NCBI GenBank assembly: GCA_004352715.1
Contig: SCFE01000008.1
Location: 1,124,453 to 1,188,452 of the forward strand
Length of the DNA stretch: 64,000 nucleotides
Origin: Hofstenia miamia
Lineage: Eukaryota; Xenacoelomorpha; Acoela
Direction of reading: 5' to 3'
Shown: in pieces, positions 45,986 to 59,794 of the stretch
Layout: each line of letters starts with the position of its first letter
How positions within the stretch are numbered: position 1 is the stretch's first letter
Position numbers and translations under genes: made by a program
The notes under the pieces: generated by a model
Databases searched by the model: none
Seen by the model: only the letters and a program-made list of their open reading frames with translations
Told to the model about the DNA's origin: nothing

Positions 45986-47930
45986 GTGCAACATGCATCC
46001 ATATACACGAATATACATAAACTGCAGTGTGCAGTATACGAATGCAATATATATATATATATATATACATATATATACAAACCAGGTATATACCTCCCTT
46101 GATGTCCACATATTATTATATCTCCCTTTTTTTACCCATTTTGTAGAAATTATTATACCTTCCTTTATGTAGAAGTAACAATTTTCTGATATGAATGTCT
46201 TCTTTTGGAATGCTTCATTTTGATGGAATATTTTCCAACATTCTTCAAATTGGGTACAAAGATATTCTTTTTCTAAAGTTTCGCTAGAATATTCCATTTG
46301 TGTAGGATGCCCCGTTTTTAAATTTTCCGGAATTTATTGGATAAAATTTCTTTCTTCCAAAATTTCATAATTAAAGTTGGACTAAAATATAAAATTGTAC
46401 AATTCTATATTTGTAAATGAATAGTAGTGCAAATTAGTCCATTCATACTTCCAAACACCATGGTCACTTTCACATATAAATATTGTTTTAAGCTATTGGT
46501 TAAAGGAAAACTTTATTGGAGACTGATATCCAGTTTAATGAACAGTTTTTAGTAATTAATAAATTTTCAATTTTGTTGAAAATCGTTTTAAATTAGATTA
46601 AATTGGATCAATTTTGCCACTAACATGTCTGCAAAATCAAAAGAACAATTTTACGTAATTTGACATGGCTCAATGCACAGTTAGCATTAATGTTATTCAA
46701 TTTGTCGGCTTAATTTCAATAAAAATCGGTATTTCAGAAATTCTAAGTGCTTAGAAAACAACAGAAATACAAAAGCAACAGGAATGCATTTATGATTCTT
46801 GTGATGTGACTGGTTAAGCATGATTTTTTGTATGAACGTTTAAATAGTTTACGTTTTCTTATTCTTGATACCCTCAGTTTTTCCTGAAAATTGGATATCA
46901 GAATGAAGCCAAACGTTTTTCAATTTCTTCATTCTATCACGAATTTTTGTATTTGGGATATTAAAGATAATAGCGTAAGTAAATTCTAGTTGATTATGCA
47001 AATAAATTAAATTCAATATTAAAGTTTATAATGTAGCATGGCCTCAACTGAATCATGTGTATTTAACCCGACCCAACCCAATATGACTTTTCAATATCTG
47101 ACACAACCCAAATGCAATCAATATACGTTTTCTACAAAATCCATGCTGAATAATTTATATGTATGTACATTATAGTAAAATAATTTCAGATTAACTAATA
47201 ATTGTCATTTACATACATGTAAAGTAACTATCATCAAAAAATTTATATTGTCAACTTATTGAACCAGCCCTGAACGATCTAGTTCACGAAAGGCATATCT
47301 GATTATTGCGGGTGGCTTTATTACCATTTGCATTAGAAATGTTTTATCTATGGGTGCAGTAATGAAAGAATTGATTAAAATTATAAGTATGGCGGAGGTG
47401 CTGAAAACAAATTCGAAAGTTGAAAGTATTCATAATCGTTGTTCCAAAAAGTCCAATGCATTTTTATTAGATGAAACTTTAAGAGTTTTACATTCGATAG
47501 TATTTTTGTTGCATGTTTTAGCATCTCAGATTTTATAACCCATCATTTCATATTTCATGATTAATGGACGTTTTACAGTATGCGTGGTATTTAAGTAAAT
47601 AAAAAATTGACCTGGCTGCGGCGCAGTAATTGAATTAATTAATATTACTATGTAGTTTATCCCAGCGAACTATGATTGAGCTCTGGCAATAATTAAGTTT
47701 GAAAAGGCAAAATATTTAATATCAATCATTTTAAAACATTTTGTACACATTGGGAGATATATTAATCACTGCAGTCATAGTGGGAGATATAATAATCTTA
47801 TTGAATTATTAATTGCCATAGTAACGAAATAAAAATATTTGCACTATATTTAATTTCATTCATATAATTATCCATTAAAATTAGATAAACGCCTTAAGAA
47901 GTTATAACAGCCTCCCGCTATGTACAATAG
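45986..47930. other. Upstream of DDX49, no gene recognised
   Basis: AT-rich; (TA)n at 46048-46066. No supportable gene on either strand. Confidence 0.5.
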
Positions 47931-47934
47931 AATA

Positions 47935-48790
47935 GAAAATATGCGTGTGTCATCAGCATATAGCATGCATGTAGAGTTGAAAGCAGCGATTATTGGCGTA
48001 AGGTCATTGATGAAGATTAAGAACAAAAGAGGACCAAGAATTGAACCCTGAGGAACACCAGAGGTGACCGGAAGTTCATCACAAAGAATAGAATCAATTC
48101 AAACATTGAGATCTGTTAGTGAGATAACTGGAGATGAGAGACACAAAAGAGGAATTTTATCAAAGGCCGTTTTGAAATCAAGATAGACAGTAAAAAGAGA
48201 GATACTTCTATCGAAATGAGAATAAGCTGTGTCAAGGAAACGTGAAAGATTGAGGACAGATTTCTGAGACATGAAACTGTACTGATTCGGAAATCAATGG
48301 ACGGGATAGATAGCGTTGAAAATAAGCCGTTCAAAAGCAAGAGATAGATGAGAAAGAATGGAAATTGGATGACAGGAAGAACAAAAATGTCTCGGAAGAT
48401 TCTTGCCAGAGTTAAAGAATAACAGCAGCTTTTTCCAAATTTGAGGAAACGTAGAAGATAAGATGATTGATTGGAAGAGCTGAAACAAAGGATCAGATAG
48501 AGAAGATGCAATGTTTTTAATTAGAACAGTTGATAATTGATCATGAGGAATGGAGTGCGACTTAATAGAGGACAACATTTTAAAGATTGTATGTGGAGAG
48601 AGTACAAGACAAATATTCATTAAAAAGATTTGATGTCACAAAGAGAGTGAGTAAATTTACCATTTAATTCTACAGCCAAAGGAAGAGATTTGCTGTTGGA
48701 AAGGTATTTGATAAATTTATGTGCAGAGCTGATGGAAAGTCGGGAGTTCTTGTTGTCCAACCTGATTTCAGCAATCTAATCGCTTTTGAT
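47935..48790 (-). pseudogene. CR1/jockey-like LINE reverse transcriptase fragment
   Basis: Minus-strand reading across two frames gives LSISSAHKFIKYLSNSKSLP, LSDPLFQLFQSIILSSTFPQ and WKKLLLFFNSGKNLP, then HPISILSHLSLAFERLI (for the usual RPISLLSxLSKxFERLI). [20 protein letters not shown] and LYADDT (catalytic motif C intact) end it. It is truncated right after YADDT and frameshifted in the middle. The order fits the APE-type LINE group (jockey/CR1/I), not the LINE at 58-61 kb. Confidence 0.85.
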
Positions 48791-48799
48791 TTTTCCGTC

Positions 48800-49975
48800 A
48801 AACAAGTGTACCAGGTAATTAAGTTTGACAGAGTATCACCCCTTCAAAAAAGTGTGCCACACTTTCGCTATTTCGCAGTTAATAAAATCAATTAACCATT
48901 TGTTTTCATAAAGCAGTGGGTAAGCTCACGTTGCATTATACAAATGTTGACAGAGAACATGGTTGCATTCATAGAGCTTTATAAATAGTTCTTGTTTATA
49001 AAAAGCTCCTCTTTTAAAAGTAGGAACAAGCGCATGCGTGAAGAGGCATAGTTTTAATTCTAGATTTAATGTGCATGAAAATAGCATCAATTTATTGTTT
49101 TGTTTACTTCTGTAACTTATATCACAGAATTGATTAAAATCCATTCTCAAAATACATTTATAAGTTGTTTCAACTAACTATAGCACTAATATAGGAAATA
49201 AAGGAAATAACTTTAACATGAACATCACAATTTTTTTACAGATTGCATAACAAACAAAATGAATTCTATTTGACAAGTATTGATCCTAACGAATGATAGG
49301 GCACTGAATGTCACGAAATGTGTGATCTATGATGAAAAAACTTTAGGTGGCAACTGTTTTGATATAATACTATCATGGTCAAAATATCTCTGATTATGTA
49401 AATTCACAAACCTTTTAAAAATTCGAACTAACTAATATTTCTGATTTTTTTGAAATAGAAAATTTAATAAAACTAATCTAATGCAGTCAAGCCAAACGGT
49501 GTTAAATTGTATTTACTAGTACTTGCAATCAATATTTTTGTAAGTGACCCAATATCTCTTACCATGATTGTACAATTACGAATCGCCTTATCTTCTGTTA
49601 TTTGGAAAAATTAAATCAATGAATATTCATTCTGAAATAATTATGTATATAGTTCTCGTTCACTGAAATTGAAAAAAAATTAAGGTCGAAGAATACAGAT
49701 ATTAATGAAAAATTTCACTATTATGCATTGTTTATAAATTTGCAAGCTTTCTCCGTTTATTGTACATAGAATATAATATCAGTTTAAACAACAAAACTTT
49801 TACCGAAAGTATAAAATGAAATTCTAGTTGAAATCGGGTTATATCTGCAAGTTTGACACACAAGTTTGACTGTGTATTCCCCTTTTAAGTAAAATTTTTA
49901 CCTCATTTTCAAAGAATAAGAAAAATAGCATTTCTGTAGAAGTGTATAAGATATACATTTTCTAAAAAATCTTAA
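48800..49975. other. No recognised feature
   Basis: AT-rich non-coding sequence. Confidence 0.5.
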
Positions 49976-49980
49976 GCCCT

Positions 49981-51116
49981 TATTGAAGAGATAATGCCTT
50001 CTGGTACTTGTACCATGTGTCTCCATCAGTAGGGCAGATGTATTGCTGCGGCTGCTCATTTGTGGACAGTTTGTGATAATAGGTTGACCGTCAGTCTACC
50101 TTTCCCACCAATAGCCTTTCCATCGCATAGCTTTGTACCCTTTGGCTGCTTCTTAACGTTACTGAAGGCGGTACCAATGCGCTTTTGCACATGCCTCACA
50201 CACCATTACTGGCAGAAATGACTGTGGCGACACCATGTAAGGACGAATATCACCGTGGTTGCCATGTTCCATCACATGTAACCTCTACACCTGAAGTTTT
50301 CTGAACAGTCTTTAGCTCATTAGCAACAGAAGTCATGCTATCCTTGGCAAATTCCTCAGTAGTCTTCAAAATTGAATCAAAATGTTTATTCCATGAGTTT
50401 TNTGCCTCACACACCATTACTGGCAGAAATGACTGTGGCGACACCATGTAAGGACGAATATCACCGTGGTTGCCATGTTCCATCACATGTAACCTTTAGC
50501 TCAATAGCAACAGAAGTCATGCTATCCTTGGCAAATTCCTCAGTAGTCTTCAAAATTGAATCAAAATGTTTATTCCATGAGTTTTTCCGGCTAGGCTGTG
50601 CCATATTCATAAGTCCAAAAAATTCCTGTGCTGTGATGCGACCTTTTCCTATACAAGAAATGACAAACAAATTTTTTATTGTTTGTAAAGGAGTTGTTGC
50701 TCACTTTTTGTGAAGAATAAAACTCCTTTTTTCTACAAAAAACTACTAACAACACAAGACAGTTTGAAAGCTACAACACCTCCTTTCCTTCTATCAGTAA
50801 CTTCTTTAAATTTCAATTGATGTCCACAAGAACAAAAACGACATTCTCCAATAACTTGAATAAGAACAGCGAAATCGATAAGTGATGAGTATCTGATATT
50901 TGATGTTGGTCTCTGAGTCTTTGTTTCTTTTTGTAATTTTCCTTTTCATACTGTTCTCCAAATTTTCTCTTTGAAGCACTTGGACCTAGTTCATTTACTT
51001 TTTCTGCCACAACAACATGAGGTAGATCAGCTCCACGAATTTCATTGTCATTGTTGGTGAAACGATTTCCATTTAATCCCCGATTTTTATCTGTATTTGC
51101 CTTTATTCTTGCCCAT
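49981..51116 (-). pseudogene. Mutator-like (MULE-type) transposase domain protein, decayed
   Basis: From an ATG near 51116, reading through frame breaks: NRFTNNDNEIRGADLPHVVV, LLENVVFVLVDIN, KFKEVTDRRKGGVVAF, MFVISCIGKGRITAQEFFGL, FAKDSMTSVA, VTCDGTWQPR, DGKAIGGKGRLT, HKLSTNEQPQQYICPT and GDTWYKYQKAL. This order, with CDGTW, DG..IGGKGRLT and KLSTDE.P.H..CP, characterises the Mutator-like transposase domain widespread in invertebrates. Multiple stops and frameshifts, and an N-split duplication (50192-50585), prevent any function. No ends recognised. Confidence 0.75.
50192..50585 (-). repeat. Duplication split by an N within the Mutator-like relic
   Basis: 50192-50401 recurs at 50403-50585 with N at 50402. 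The first copy has about 25 extra bases (around 50283-50307). The two may be allelic versions. Confidence 0.88.
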
Positions 51117-53878
51117 TATAAGTTTTGAACACAAACAACACCTTCCAATAGCTTGAAATATCCAATATAATGCACAACAATATCTAACACTTGTAACACA
51201 CAAAACACTGCCTGATTCCATAAACACATGTATTGTGAACATACAAAAAGAGCATCGGTGTAGCAGATAGGTACTTGATAGGGCTATGGACTGAATGAGT
51301 CATCAAAATAAGGACTAGCCCATTGTGCAAATAGAGATTTAAAGGTGTACTAGCCCAGTTCTACTCAAAACAGGGGGGATATGTAAGGAGATCTTGAAAT
51401 GTTGGAAAATTGAACAATTATGATTTGCGTTCCTATGGAAACGGCTGGTAAACAAACCCTAAAAATCTGGAATGTCATTTTTAATTGATTACTTCATGGA
51501 TATCTGAAGGAGAAACACACTTTATTTTGATAGATATTGAAAGATAACAAGCTAAAGTACAGAAAACAGCAAAAAACTAAAATTTGATTTTGTATTTATT
51601 TTCAACGGGGCACACCACATTCAGATATTTTAATTTTCAACATAAATTGACGTTATTGAGTCTCCACTAAAAAATGGCGTTAATGTCTCAACTTTTAAAG
51701 GAGTAATTTGCTTTTTACATACATTTTTACATTTGTGTTTAAAGTAGACTCCATGCTTTTGGAGGTTGAAGGCCTGATAAAATTTGTATAATACTACTAA
51801 AAAATATTTCGGATTTTATGGATACTGGGTTGTCAAATGTGTCTACAATGTACTACGCCGCTTAGAATATAATAAGTCGCTTACGATTCAACATGAAATG
51901 ATGGAAAGTAAAGTATTCGAGGAAACTGGCATTAGTGAAACAGGAAATTCATATTTTGAAAAATTCCCATTTCGATCATATTGTTGTTAATTGATTTTCG
52001 TGTTTATAGTTACATCATTTGAACTTATTTAAGATATATCTTGGCTTTGCTTTGTTTGATGTGAATTGATTTTCTTTAGTCCGACCTACAAAGAGAATAA
52101 AATAATTTTTAAACTAAAGTTAAACGTATTTGTCGATGCGGAGAGTTATACAGTCTGTTCTGGCGAGATTAAAAATGTAAATGCAAATTTATAAATTTGA
52201 CATATATTCCTTATGATATTGACTTGCCAAGCAAAAACTTATTTTAGCTTTTTGCAAGTATTTTAGATTCTCCATAGACATGTTTAGGAAACAAGTTTTT
52301 GTATATGGGAACATAATATTGTTGGAAAGTGACAATCAATTTTCAATATTTCTTCAAGAATTTAGATTTTATTTTCAAAACTTCTTGAATGAATAAATAA
52401 TTTATCAGGATTTCTATAATTTAACAATACACCTTGCTTAATGAATTTTGCAAATCTTGCATATTTAATCAAATATTTCGCTTTGAAATAACGTTAGAAT
52501 GGCTTAAAATATTTCAGGGGCCTATATATATATATATATATATATAGTGCAGTTTTCGAGATATTTTATCTGAAAGTTAATAAGGTGTACAAAGCGCAAG
52601 TCTGTGTGGGAAACGTACAAAGCGCAAGCTAGCGGGTTCTTAAAATGCATAAAGCGCAAGTATGAGTGCATATACATAGTAGCAAGACATTACTAAAAAA
52701 TATCTGCGAGATGGCATTGTGCAGAGTTAGACACGGCCCTAAATATTTAATGGCAATCCGCCCAGAGGCCAGCATTCTCAAAGGTTTTGGAAAACAGTTC
52801 ACCGATGTCCCACAAAGTGTATTTTTTGCCTGAATGTTCCGCACATATATCCACAGGCCTTTTTGCAGCTATTTACATCAGTTCCCCCTGGTCTATACAA
52901 ATATCTAAAACTTTCAAGGGCAGTTCCAGATTAAAGCATCAACTACATACAAATTTATTTCACACAAAGGTAACTTGCTATTTAGAAGTAAGCCTAAGCA
53001 AAAACTAATTTATCTATAAAAACAATTATAAGAAAAACGAGATTTTGCATATTTGATCAATAAGAAATCTCGATTACGATAACACCTGCTTCGCAATCTA
53101 ATAATACTTGAACAAAATTTGAAAATGGTAACACATGCTAAATTCCGAAGATTATATTTAAGAAAAATTCATTTCGACAAATACTCAGTAGTCTAAATTT
53201 TCATTAAGATTCATTTGTATTTTTGAAATAATCATAGAAAAACTAGAGCCTGAAACCTATTCCCAAAGAATTTTTCAATATTGGTAAAGGCTAATTCAAA
53301 GAAATTATTAATGTGATAACATTCATTGCATAAAAACTTTGTTGTAACCAAAAATTGTTTGAGAACAAAGGAAATGAACATATGATGTATATAATGCTGC
53401 ACAATTTTGAATAATACAACAAGTATGTTAATGCTACTAGTTTATGGGAACATTAAATTTATAAAATTTGAATAGAAGGATTAATATTCATTTTGAGGAA
53501 TGCTAAGAAATTCTAAAGAGTAAATAGATATTCTTCTTTATCAAAAGTTGTAATTTATGATGTCAAAAACACAAGCAATTGGTAACACTAATTTAGAACA
53601 TGCTTTTCCTTAAAGAATCTGAAGAAACACTTTCAAAGTCATTAAACCTGAAAACTTGCCTACATTCTTAAATGAATGTGAACCACTAAAGCCATTTTAT
53701 GTGCTTGGTACTTCATAGAAAATATGCAAAAATACATATTTTTAATACTGTATATGATTTTGTTTGGAAAATGTATAACAACATGCATTTGGTAATGGAA
53801 ATCATAGAGAAAAATTTAATGTAGTAAGTGTTCAAGACTGCCATATTTTTCTTTAATAATAAATTTATTGCATTTTTC

Positions 53879-53916
<38 letters not shown>

Positions 53917-55138
53917 CTAAAGTTTTTGCTGAAATATCTTGACATATTTCAAGTGACTTGCCCCATTTATGGAGCCAAGATATTTATATTGCCATTGATA
54001 TTAAAGGATTATCAATAACTTATCCAACAGCTTTGTATTTCATAATGAAACAGACAGAAAACCTCAGTTGCAGTTTGTAAAATGCTATGCACATTTTGTA
54101 AGGAATAGATTATAAATAATCAAAAACTACATATAGAATATATCCTTATGAGACAACAAACTTGATATCCTTTTTTAAAATATATAGTTATATATATTTG
54201 AGAATCATTGATAAAATCTATTGCTATTTATGCAGATTTTTCAACCTATTTCCATTCATCATTCAGACAAAGCTTCAGTAATTTCCAAAATGTAAAAATC
54301 AAAAACTTAAATTACAATATTTAATCAAATACTATTTAAAATCAGGAAATGATGATTATACTTGCAAATTATGAATCATAGTGTATAACTAAATACATAC
54401 TGGGGCATAAATGCACAATTATTCAATTTCAACAATAGATTTAAGAACTTATTTATTATCATTACATTATTTGATGATCTTAGTATTTTTCAACAGTAAT
54501 ATTTGAATAAAATGTTAAATTGATGTTAATTACACAGTATTTCTGACTATTGTAGACAAAATCAGTCTGCTATTTATGCATATTGGTAATGGTATGCAGT
54601 TGTTTATTAAATTACCTGTTTTTATTCATATATATATATAAATTTATAAATATATATAAGTGTGAATATTCATTTTGTTCTAATTGATAAAAACTTGGAA
54701 TACATTGTATTTTGTCTTTTACTGTATTTAAATTATGATATTGTAAGCTGTATCATATTAGTTAAAGGATACCTAGAATTGGTACAGCTAAGCTAGCATA
54801 CCTTATAATTTAGGGCTAGGTATATGGATATGACATTTGCTGCATGAATGTGCATAATTTCTATTTTTTTACCATGAAAAGCCTACAACTATTACCTCAT
54901 ACTCAACACTACAATTTAATCAAATTATGAGCTTTTGATCCAAAATTTCTATGTTCACTTTCACATTCATTCAATATAAAATCTTACTTAATAATAACAA
55001 TATTGTGACGTCATTAAAGAATATATTTTACAGGTAGAGAATCTATACAGATTGAGCTGTCTTCTTAACAGATACTCGTCACATGACCTTTTCACTCATA
55101 TGACATACAGCATGCCATTACCAATTTGTTGTTGATTA
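51117..55138. other. Long AT-rich stretch without a gene
   Basis: (TA)n tracts at 52524-52545 and 53884-53913. Three copies of AAAGCGCAAG occur at 52591, 52619 and 52651. No coding region is supportable. Confidence 0.5.
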
Positions 55139-55355
55139 GAGCAAAAGGGGTCTGTCTCACTTCCCCTAAGTGTGACATCACAAAATATTAAATACCATTA
55201 GAGACACAATTTCAATAAAATTGTTATTGTATATTTGAATAAATATATATATTTCTTTAAACTTTATTTTGATTAGTTTTTTATGTAGCTAAGATTACTG
55301 AAATACAGAATTACTAGTAAATAAATGTAAATATATGCTATAATTATAAGCATTG
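55139..55355 (+). repeat. Inverted repeat, left arm
   Basis: From GAGCAAAAGGGGTCTGTCTC to AATTATAAGCATTGA; matches the reverse complement of 56215-56450 with moderate divergence. Confidence 0.8.
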
Positions 55356-56214
55356 ACTTCACATATTATATACATATATTTTACCCCCAATGATGTTTAG
55401 ATCTAACCTGATGATTATAGAATTGCATTAGCATGCCTTGTGCTGTGTACTTTCATAATTCATAGCTAATATATAAAAGCTAATTTGTTTTGTGTCATAT
55501 TTACTTCAGAATAATTTTGGGTAGCTTATCTATTTCTATAAAGCATTTTACAGATTCATAGTGTAAGACAACACAATGATTTCTATTGCAGAAATGACAG
55601 GTTTAAATCCTGTTGGATCTGCTTTTTGAAATGGTCCTCTCCTTTATTTTTGTAAACAAAAATTTGAAATAATATATCTGCAGGCATATCAGTATTAAAT
55701 AATAATTAAAAACATTAGTGATTTGTTTAACACCTGGATGATATAAATTTCTGTATTGTATTTGTAAATAGCAAACCAATGTGATGCATTGTTACAATTT
55801 TTCCAGATCCCTGGCCCCCCTCAAGTAATATACTCAAGTATTGACTGCTCTTAATGCAGGGGTGTCATGAGAGAGCTGACTCCCACTCATTGTTGCCAGG
55901 CTAATTCTACATTCTAGTAAAATACATATAAAAAAATTACATTTAACATTTTCTTAGTTAAAAACAACTCTTGATTACTGCTAAAAGGAATAGAATAGTC
56001 TGCCAGCACAAACAATGAATACTAACTGATCAGGAAATGTATAAGATATATAATAAAAAATTAGCAAACAAATAACAAATGAACATGAAAAAATTATTAC
56101 ATATTACAATAAAGTACAAACTACCAAAATAATGAACATAATTAAACTTCTATTATAATCTAAACAGATTTTTAAAGGACCACTAAATATTTACTAAATG
56201 CAAACAGCAAACTT
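55356..56214. other. Spacer between inverted repeat arms
   Basis: 859 bp AT-rich, no gene. A T-arm-like hairpin at 55595-55620 was considered and rejected as a tRNA. Confidence 0.5.
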
Positions 56215-56450
56215 CAACATTTATAATTATAGAACATATTTACATATATTTACTTGTAATTCTGTATTTCAGCAATCTTAACTACATAGAAAACTAATCA
56301 AAAGAAATTTTTAAGACATATACGTATATTTATGCAAATATAGAATTACAATTTCATTGAAATTGTGTCTCTAGTAATATTTAAAATTTTGTGATGTCAG
56401 ACTTGGGGGAAATGAGTTTGGGGGAAGTGAGACAGACCTGAGCAAAAGTG
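56215..56450 (-). repeat. Inverted repeat, right arm
   Basis: Reverse complement of 55139-55355. Shared blocks include TCTGTCTCACTTCCCC, GAGACACAATTTCAAT and CTGAAATACAGAATTAC. Confidence 0.8.
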
Positions 56451-57060
56451 TGTGCAGGAGATAAACTATCCACATTTATCAAAAAGTTGTTGAAGCAAAG
56501 CTTCAAATTGATAATTATTCTCAAATTTTTAATAGAATTAAATTCAACACAAATACAAAAACATTTACTGCTAAAACTTCTAAATCAGTTTGCACCACAA
56601 AAAACTATAAATTCTATTGAAACCAACATCAAATTTGAACCAACATCCATTGAAAAACCACTGAAGCCCATCAACCTGAAAAAGGTTTACTGTAAAGAAT
56701 GTGGTCAAAAGGACCATAGCATCCCAAACTTACTAAAAGCATACATTTAATTGCCAACAAAGGTTATTAATATACCAACAACAGTGACATCTACAAATCC
56801 AATTCAGAATCTGAAGAGAATTTAAATTATTAAGAGCACCAATTCTCAGCTTTGCATGAATGGTCCTCATGACTACAAACTTAAATAAAAACACCATGAC
56901 TGTAACCATCAATGGGATCATCATATCTGCAACAGTAGACACTGGTGCTTCAATATCTATAATTACAGACACCTGTGCAAACCAAATCAGCATAAATAGA
57001 AGTCACATCACACCACCCAATCATAACCTAATCAATGCATCAGGTGAATAAATCAATATG
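56448..57060 (+). pseudogene. LTR-retrotransposon gag zinc knuckle and protease remnant
   Basis: VYCKECGQKDHSIPN (about 56687-56730) looks like a CCHC zinc knuckle missing its last Cys. After stops, TMTVTINGIIISATVDTGAS (56896 on) then ISIITDTC is a retropepsin active-site segment with the DTGA signature. Order and spacing fit a Ty3/gypsy-like gag-pol. No reverse transcriptase of this element was recognised downstream; the sequence switches near 57100. Confidence 0.6.
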
Positions 57061-58102
57061 AAGGGCCTCATCAACAATCTGGAATTTAACATTGGAAGCA
57101 ATAGGTTTGCACACAACAAAGTAATTGAAAAATATAAAATTCATCCTGTCTTCAACTCATCCTGTCTACTGTATATTGATGAAACTGTCATTTTCAATTT
57201 TAGTAGTTCTTTTGCCTCCAATATTATCTCTGATCTTGAGCATTTGTCTACTATTAACCAACTTGATTTTTGCCCTACCAAGACATGTGGTATTTCCTTT
57301 TCTTTATTTCCCCTTTCTGATCTTTGTCTTCCTGTGAACTTTTCTCTTCATCATACTCATCCTTGAGTTCAACTTGCTGCTAATTTAAACTGGCCTGGTG
57401 ATGTGTCCTTACATCTCCACAAATTTAATAATTCCTCACTCTTTGCTATCTTCTACAATGTTCCCTTTAATTCCACAGCTGCTGTAAAACTCTCTTTGTT
57501 CAAGTCCATTCATTACATCATTCCTCTCTATGCTTCTTCATGTTGGTGGACTTCTCATTCTTTGTTCCATTCTATGGGAATGCTTCCAGAAGAATGCCTT
57601 CAAATGGGTCTTTCCCTTGCCATACAAAGACACTTTTCTCAAATTCTCCACTCTCCTACTGTTACTATACTTCCATGCCTGTGATTTCCTCCTTTTCAAT
57701 CACTTGCTCACTCACAAATTGGATCTTGATCCATTTGACTTCATTAAGTTCTCTCATTCCTCCTCCACTCACTCTGATGATGTTGGCAATTTCTCCATTA
57801 GTTGTTCTAAGAAACATCACACCCTTCACTTGTTTTTCAATCATGCTTGTACTGCTGCTAGTTACGTTTTGAATCTCAACCCTCCAAGAGCTATTGATTT
57901 CTTTTCACCTCTTTTTTGAGCCCTTTTCCAATTTTGCCTACTTTTCCATTTGCTCCTAATTTATCTCCTGTGACTGTCCATACTGCTGCAAAACTTGACT
58001 TCTTTTTTTGTAGTGTCTGTCTTCAGCAGCTAAATACAGTCATTCATTATTATTTCTTGCTTCACACAGCTTCATGCTGGTATTCCTCTCAGCTCAGGAA
58101 AC
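57061..58102 (+). other. Unassigned pyrimidine-rich stretch with protein-like frames
   Basis: Two overlapping plus frames (57403-57684 and 57530-57919) read like one frameshifted protein: HKFNNSSLFAIFYNVPFNST, KNAFKWVFPLPYKDTFLKFS, LLFNHLLTHKLDLDPFDFIK and SDDVGNFSISCSKKHHTLHL. The W/F/H/L-rich text has little low complexity. I do not recognise the family. It may instead be 3' non-coding sequence of the adjacent minus-strand LINE. Confidence 0.35.
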
Positions 58103-59794
58103 TCACCAGTTCCCAGGGAGTCTGAGAGCTTTCCTCATGACTCTAGCTGTTCCTAACAATGCTGCCTTCTGTGCTACTGCTCCTCCCCACTTTGGTACTC
58201 TTGCCTCCTCCAAGTATCTCTTATGCTTCTTACTCACTGCTCTTAGTGCTCCTACTACTACTGGGACTACTTCAACCTTCTTTAACTGCAACAGCCTTTC
58301 TATTTCCTCTTCCAACTCCCTGTACTTGTCTATCTTCTCTTTCTAGTTGCTTTCTACATTTCTGTCCTTTGGTACTGGTATGTCAATCACTGTTCCTAAA
58401 CTTTTCTCTTTGTCTACAACTACTATGTCTGGCCTCCATGATTCTATCACCTTGCTTGTCTGTATGTTGAAGTCCCACAGTATCTTAACCTTTTCATTCT
58501 CAATGGCTCCCTGTGGCTTGTGCTCATACCACTTGTCTCCTGCCTCTAACCCATGCTGCCTGCTCAAGCTCCACATCCTGCTATCAGATGATCTACTGTC
58601 TCACATTCTTTCTTACATAGCCTACACTTATTACTTACTTCCACTCTTCTGTCTATATGCTTCTTCATGCAGTTTGTTCTTATACCTTGCTCCTATGCTG
58701 CCATTATCAATGCCTCTATTTCTCTTTTAAGTCCTGCTTTCTTTAACCACTTGTTGCTCTCTTCTCTGTCACATTTTTCTGTGTTCCTCCAGTATTCTCC
58801 ATACATTGCTTTCTGCCTATACCTTGTTTGTCTCTCTAATTCCATCATACTCTTGTATACCTTCTTTCCTTTGCTGTCAGCTCTTATCTTCCTTAACTCC
58901 TTAGTGACCTCCAGTAGTGACCCTCTAAAGTTTCTACAGTTCTACAGTTTCCTTCACAGTTAGCAGTCCTTTCCCTCCCTTATGCCTTGCTATGTACAGC
59001 CTATCTACATATCCATTTAAGTTGAATGCTCTCTCTGCTGCTAGTATCTTCCTTGTCTCCCTGTCTAATTCCCTCAGTTCATTCTTGTTCCACCTAACTA
59101 TTCCTGCCAAATATCTCAACACTGGTATTGCCCACATATTAAATGCCTTTATGCTGTTCTGCCCATTCAATGCTGACTTCTGTAGTACCTTCCTTATTCT
59201 CCTCTTGTATTCTTTCTTTAGCCTCATCTTCATTTCCTCATGATCTGTTCTGTCCTTTTCTATTACTCCTAAGTACTTTTACCCCTCCTTGACTTCCTCA
59301 ATCTTATCACCAATGCATATCCTCAAACCATCTCCATCTATGCACTTGCCTCTGGTCATTGTCACTGTCACACACTTTCCTAATATAAACTCCAACCCAG
59401 ACTCTTTACTTGCTATCTCCAATGTGTCCACATGCTTCTGCAACATCTTCCTTGAACTAGCATACATCTTCAGGTTGTCAATGTACCACAGGTGACTCAC
59501 TGCTCTACCATTCTTCTCCATCTTATACCATATGCCTGTCTCCTTTAACATTTCTGTGATAGGTATTAAGCAAACTACAAACAGTAGTGGCGCTAAGCTG
59601 TCTCCCTGGAATATACCCTGTCTAAACATCAACCTATGTCCATCTATCTCAGTCTGCTGCTTTCCCATCTCTCTCTCTAGAAACTCAATCCATTTCTGTG
59701 AAACTCCATTAGCCTCTAATGTCTTCAATACCCATTTATGTGATGTGCTGCCATATGCCTTCCTGTAGTCTATCCATGCCATTGCAAAGTTTGT

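Noticed and set aside
55560-55635. tRNA-like T arm (ACAGGTTTAAATCCTGT)
   Set aside because: No matching acceptor stem, D arm or anticodon arm upstream.
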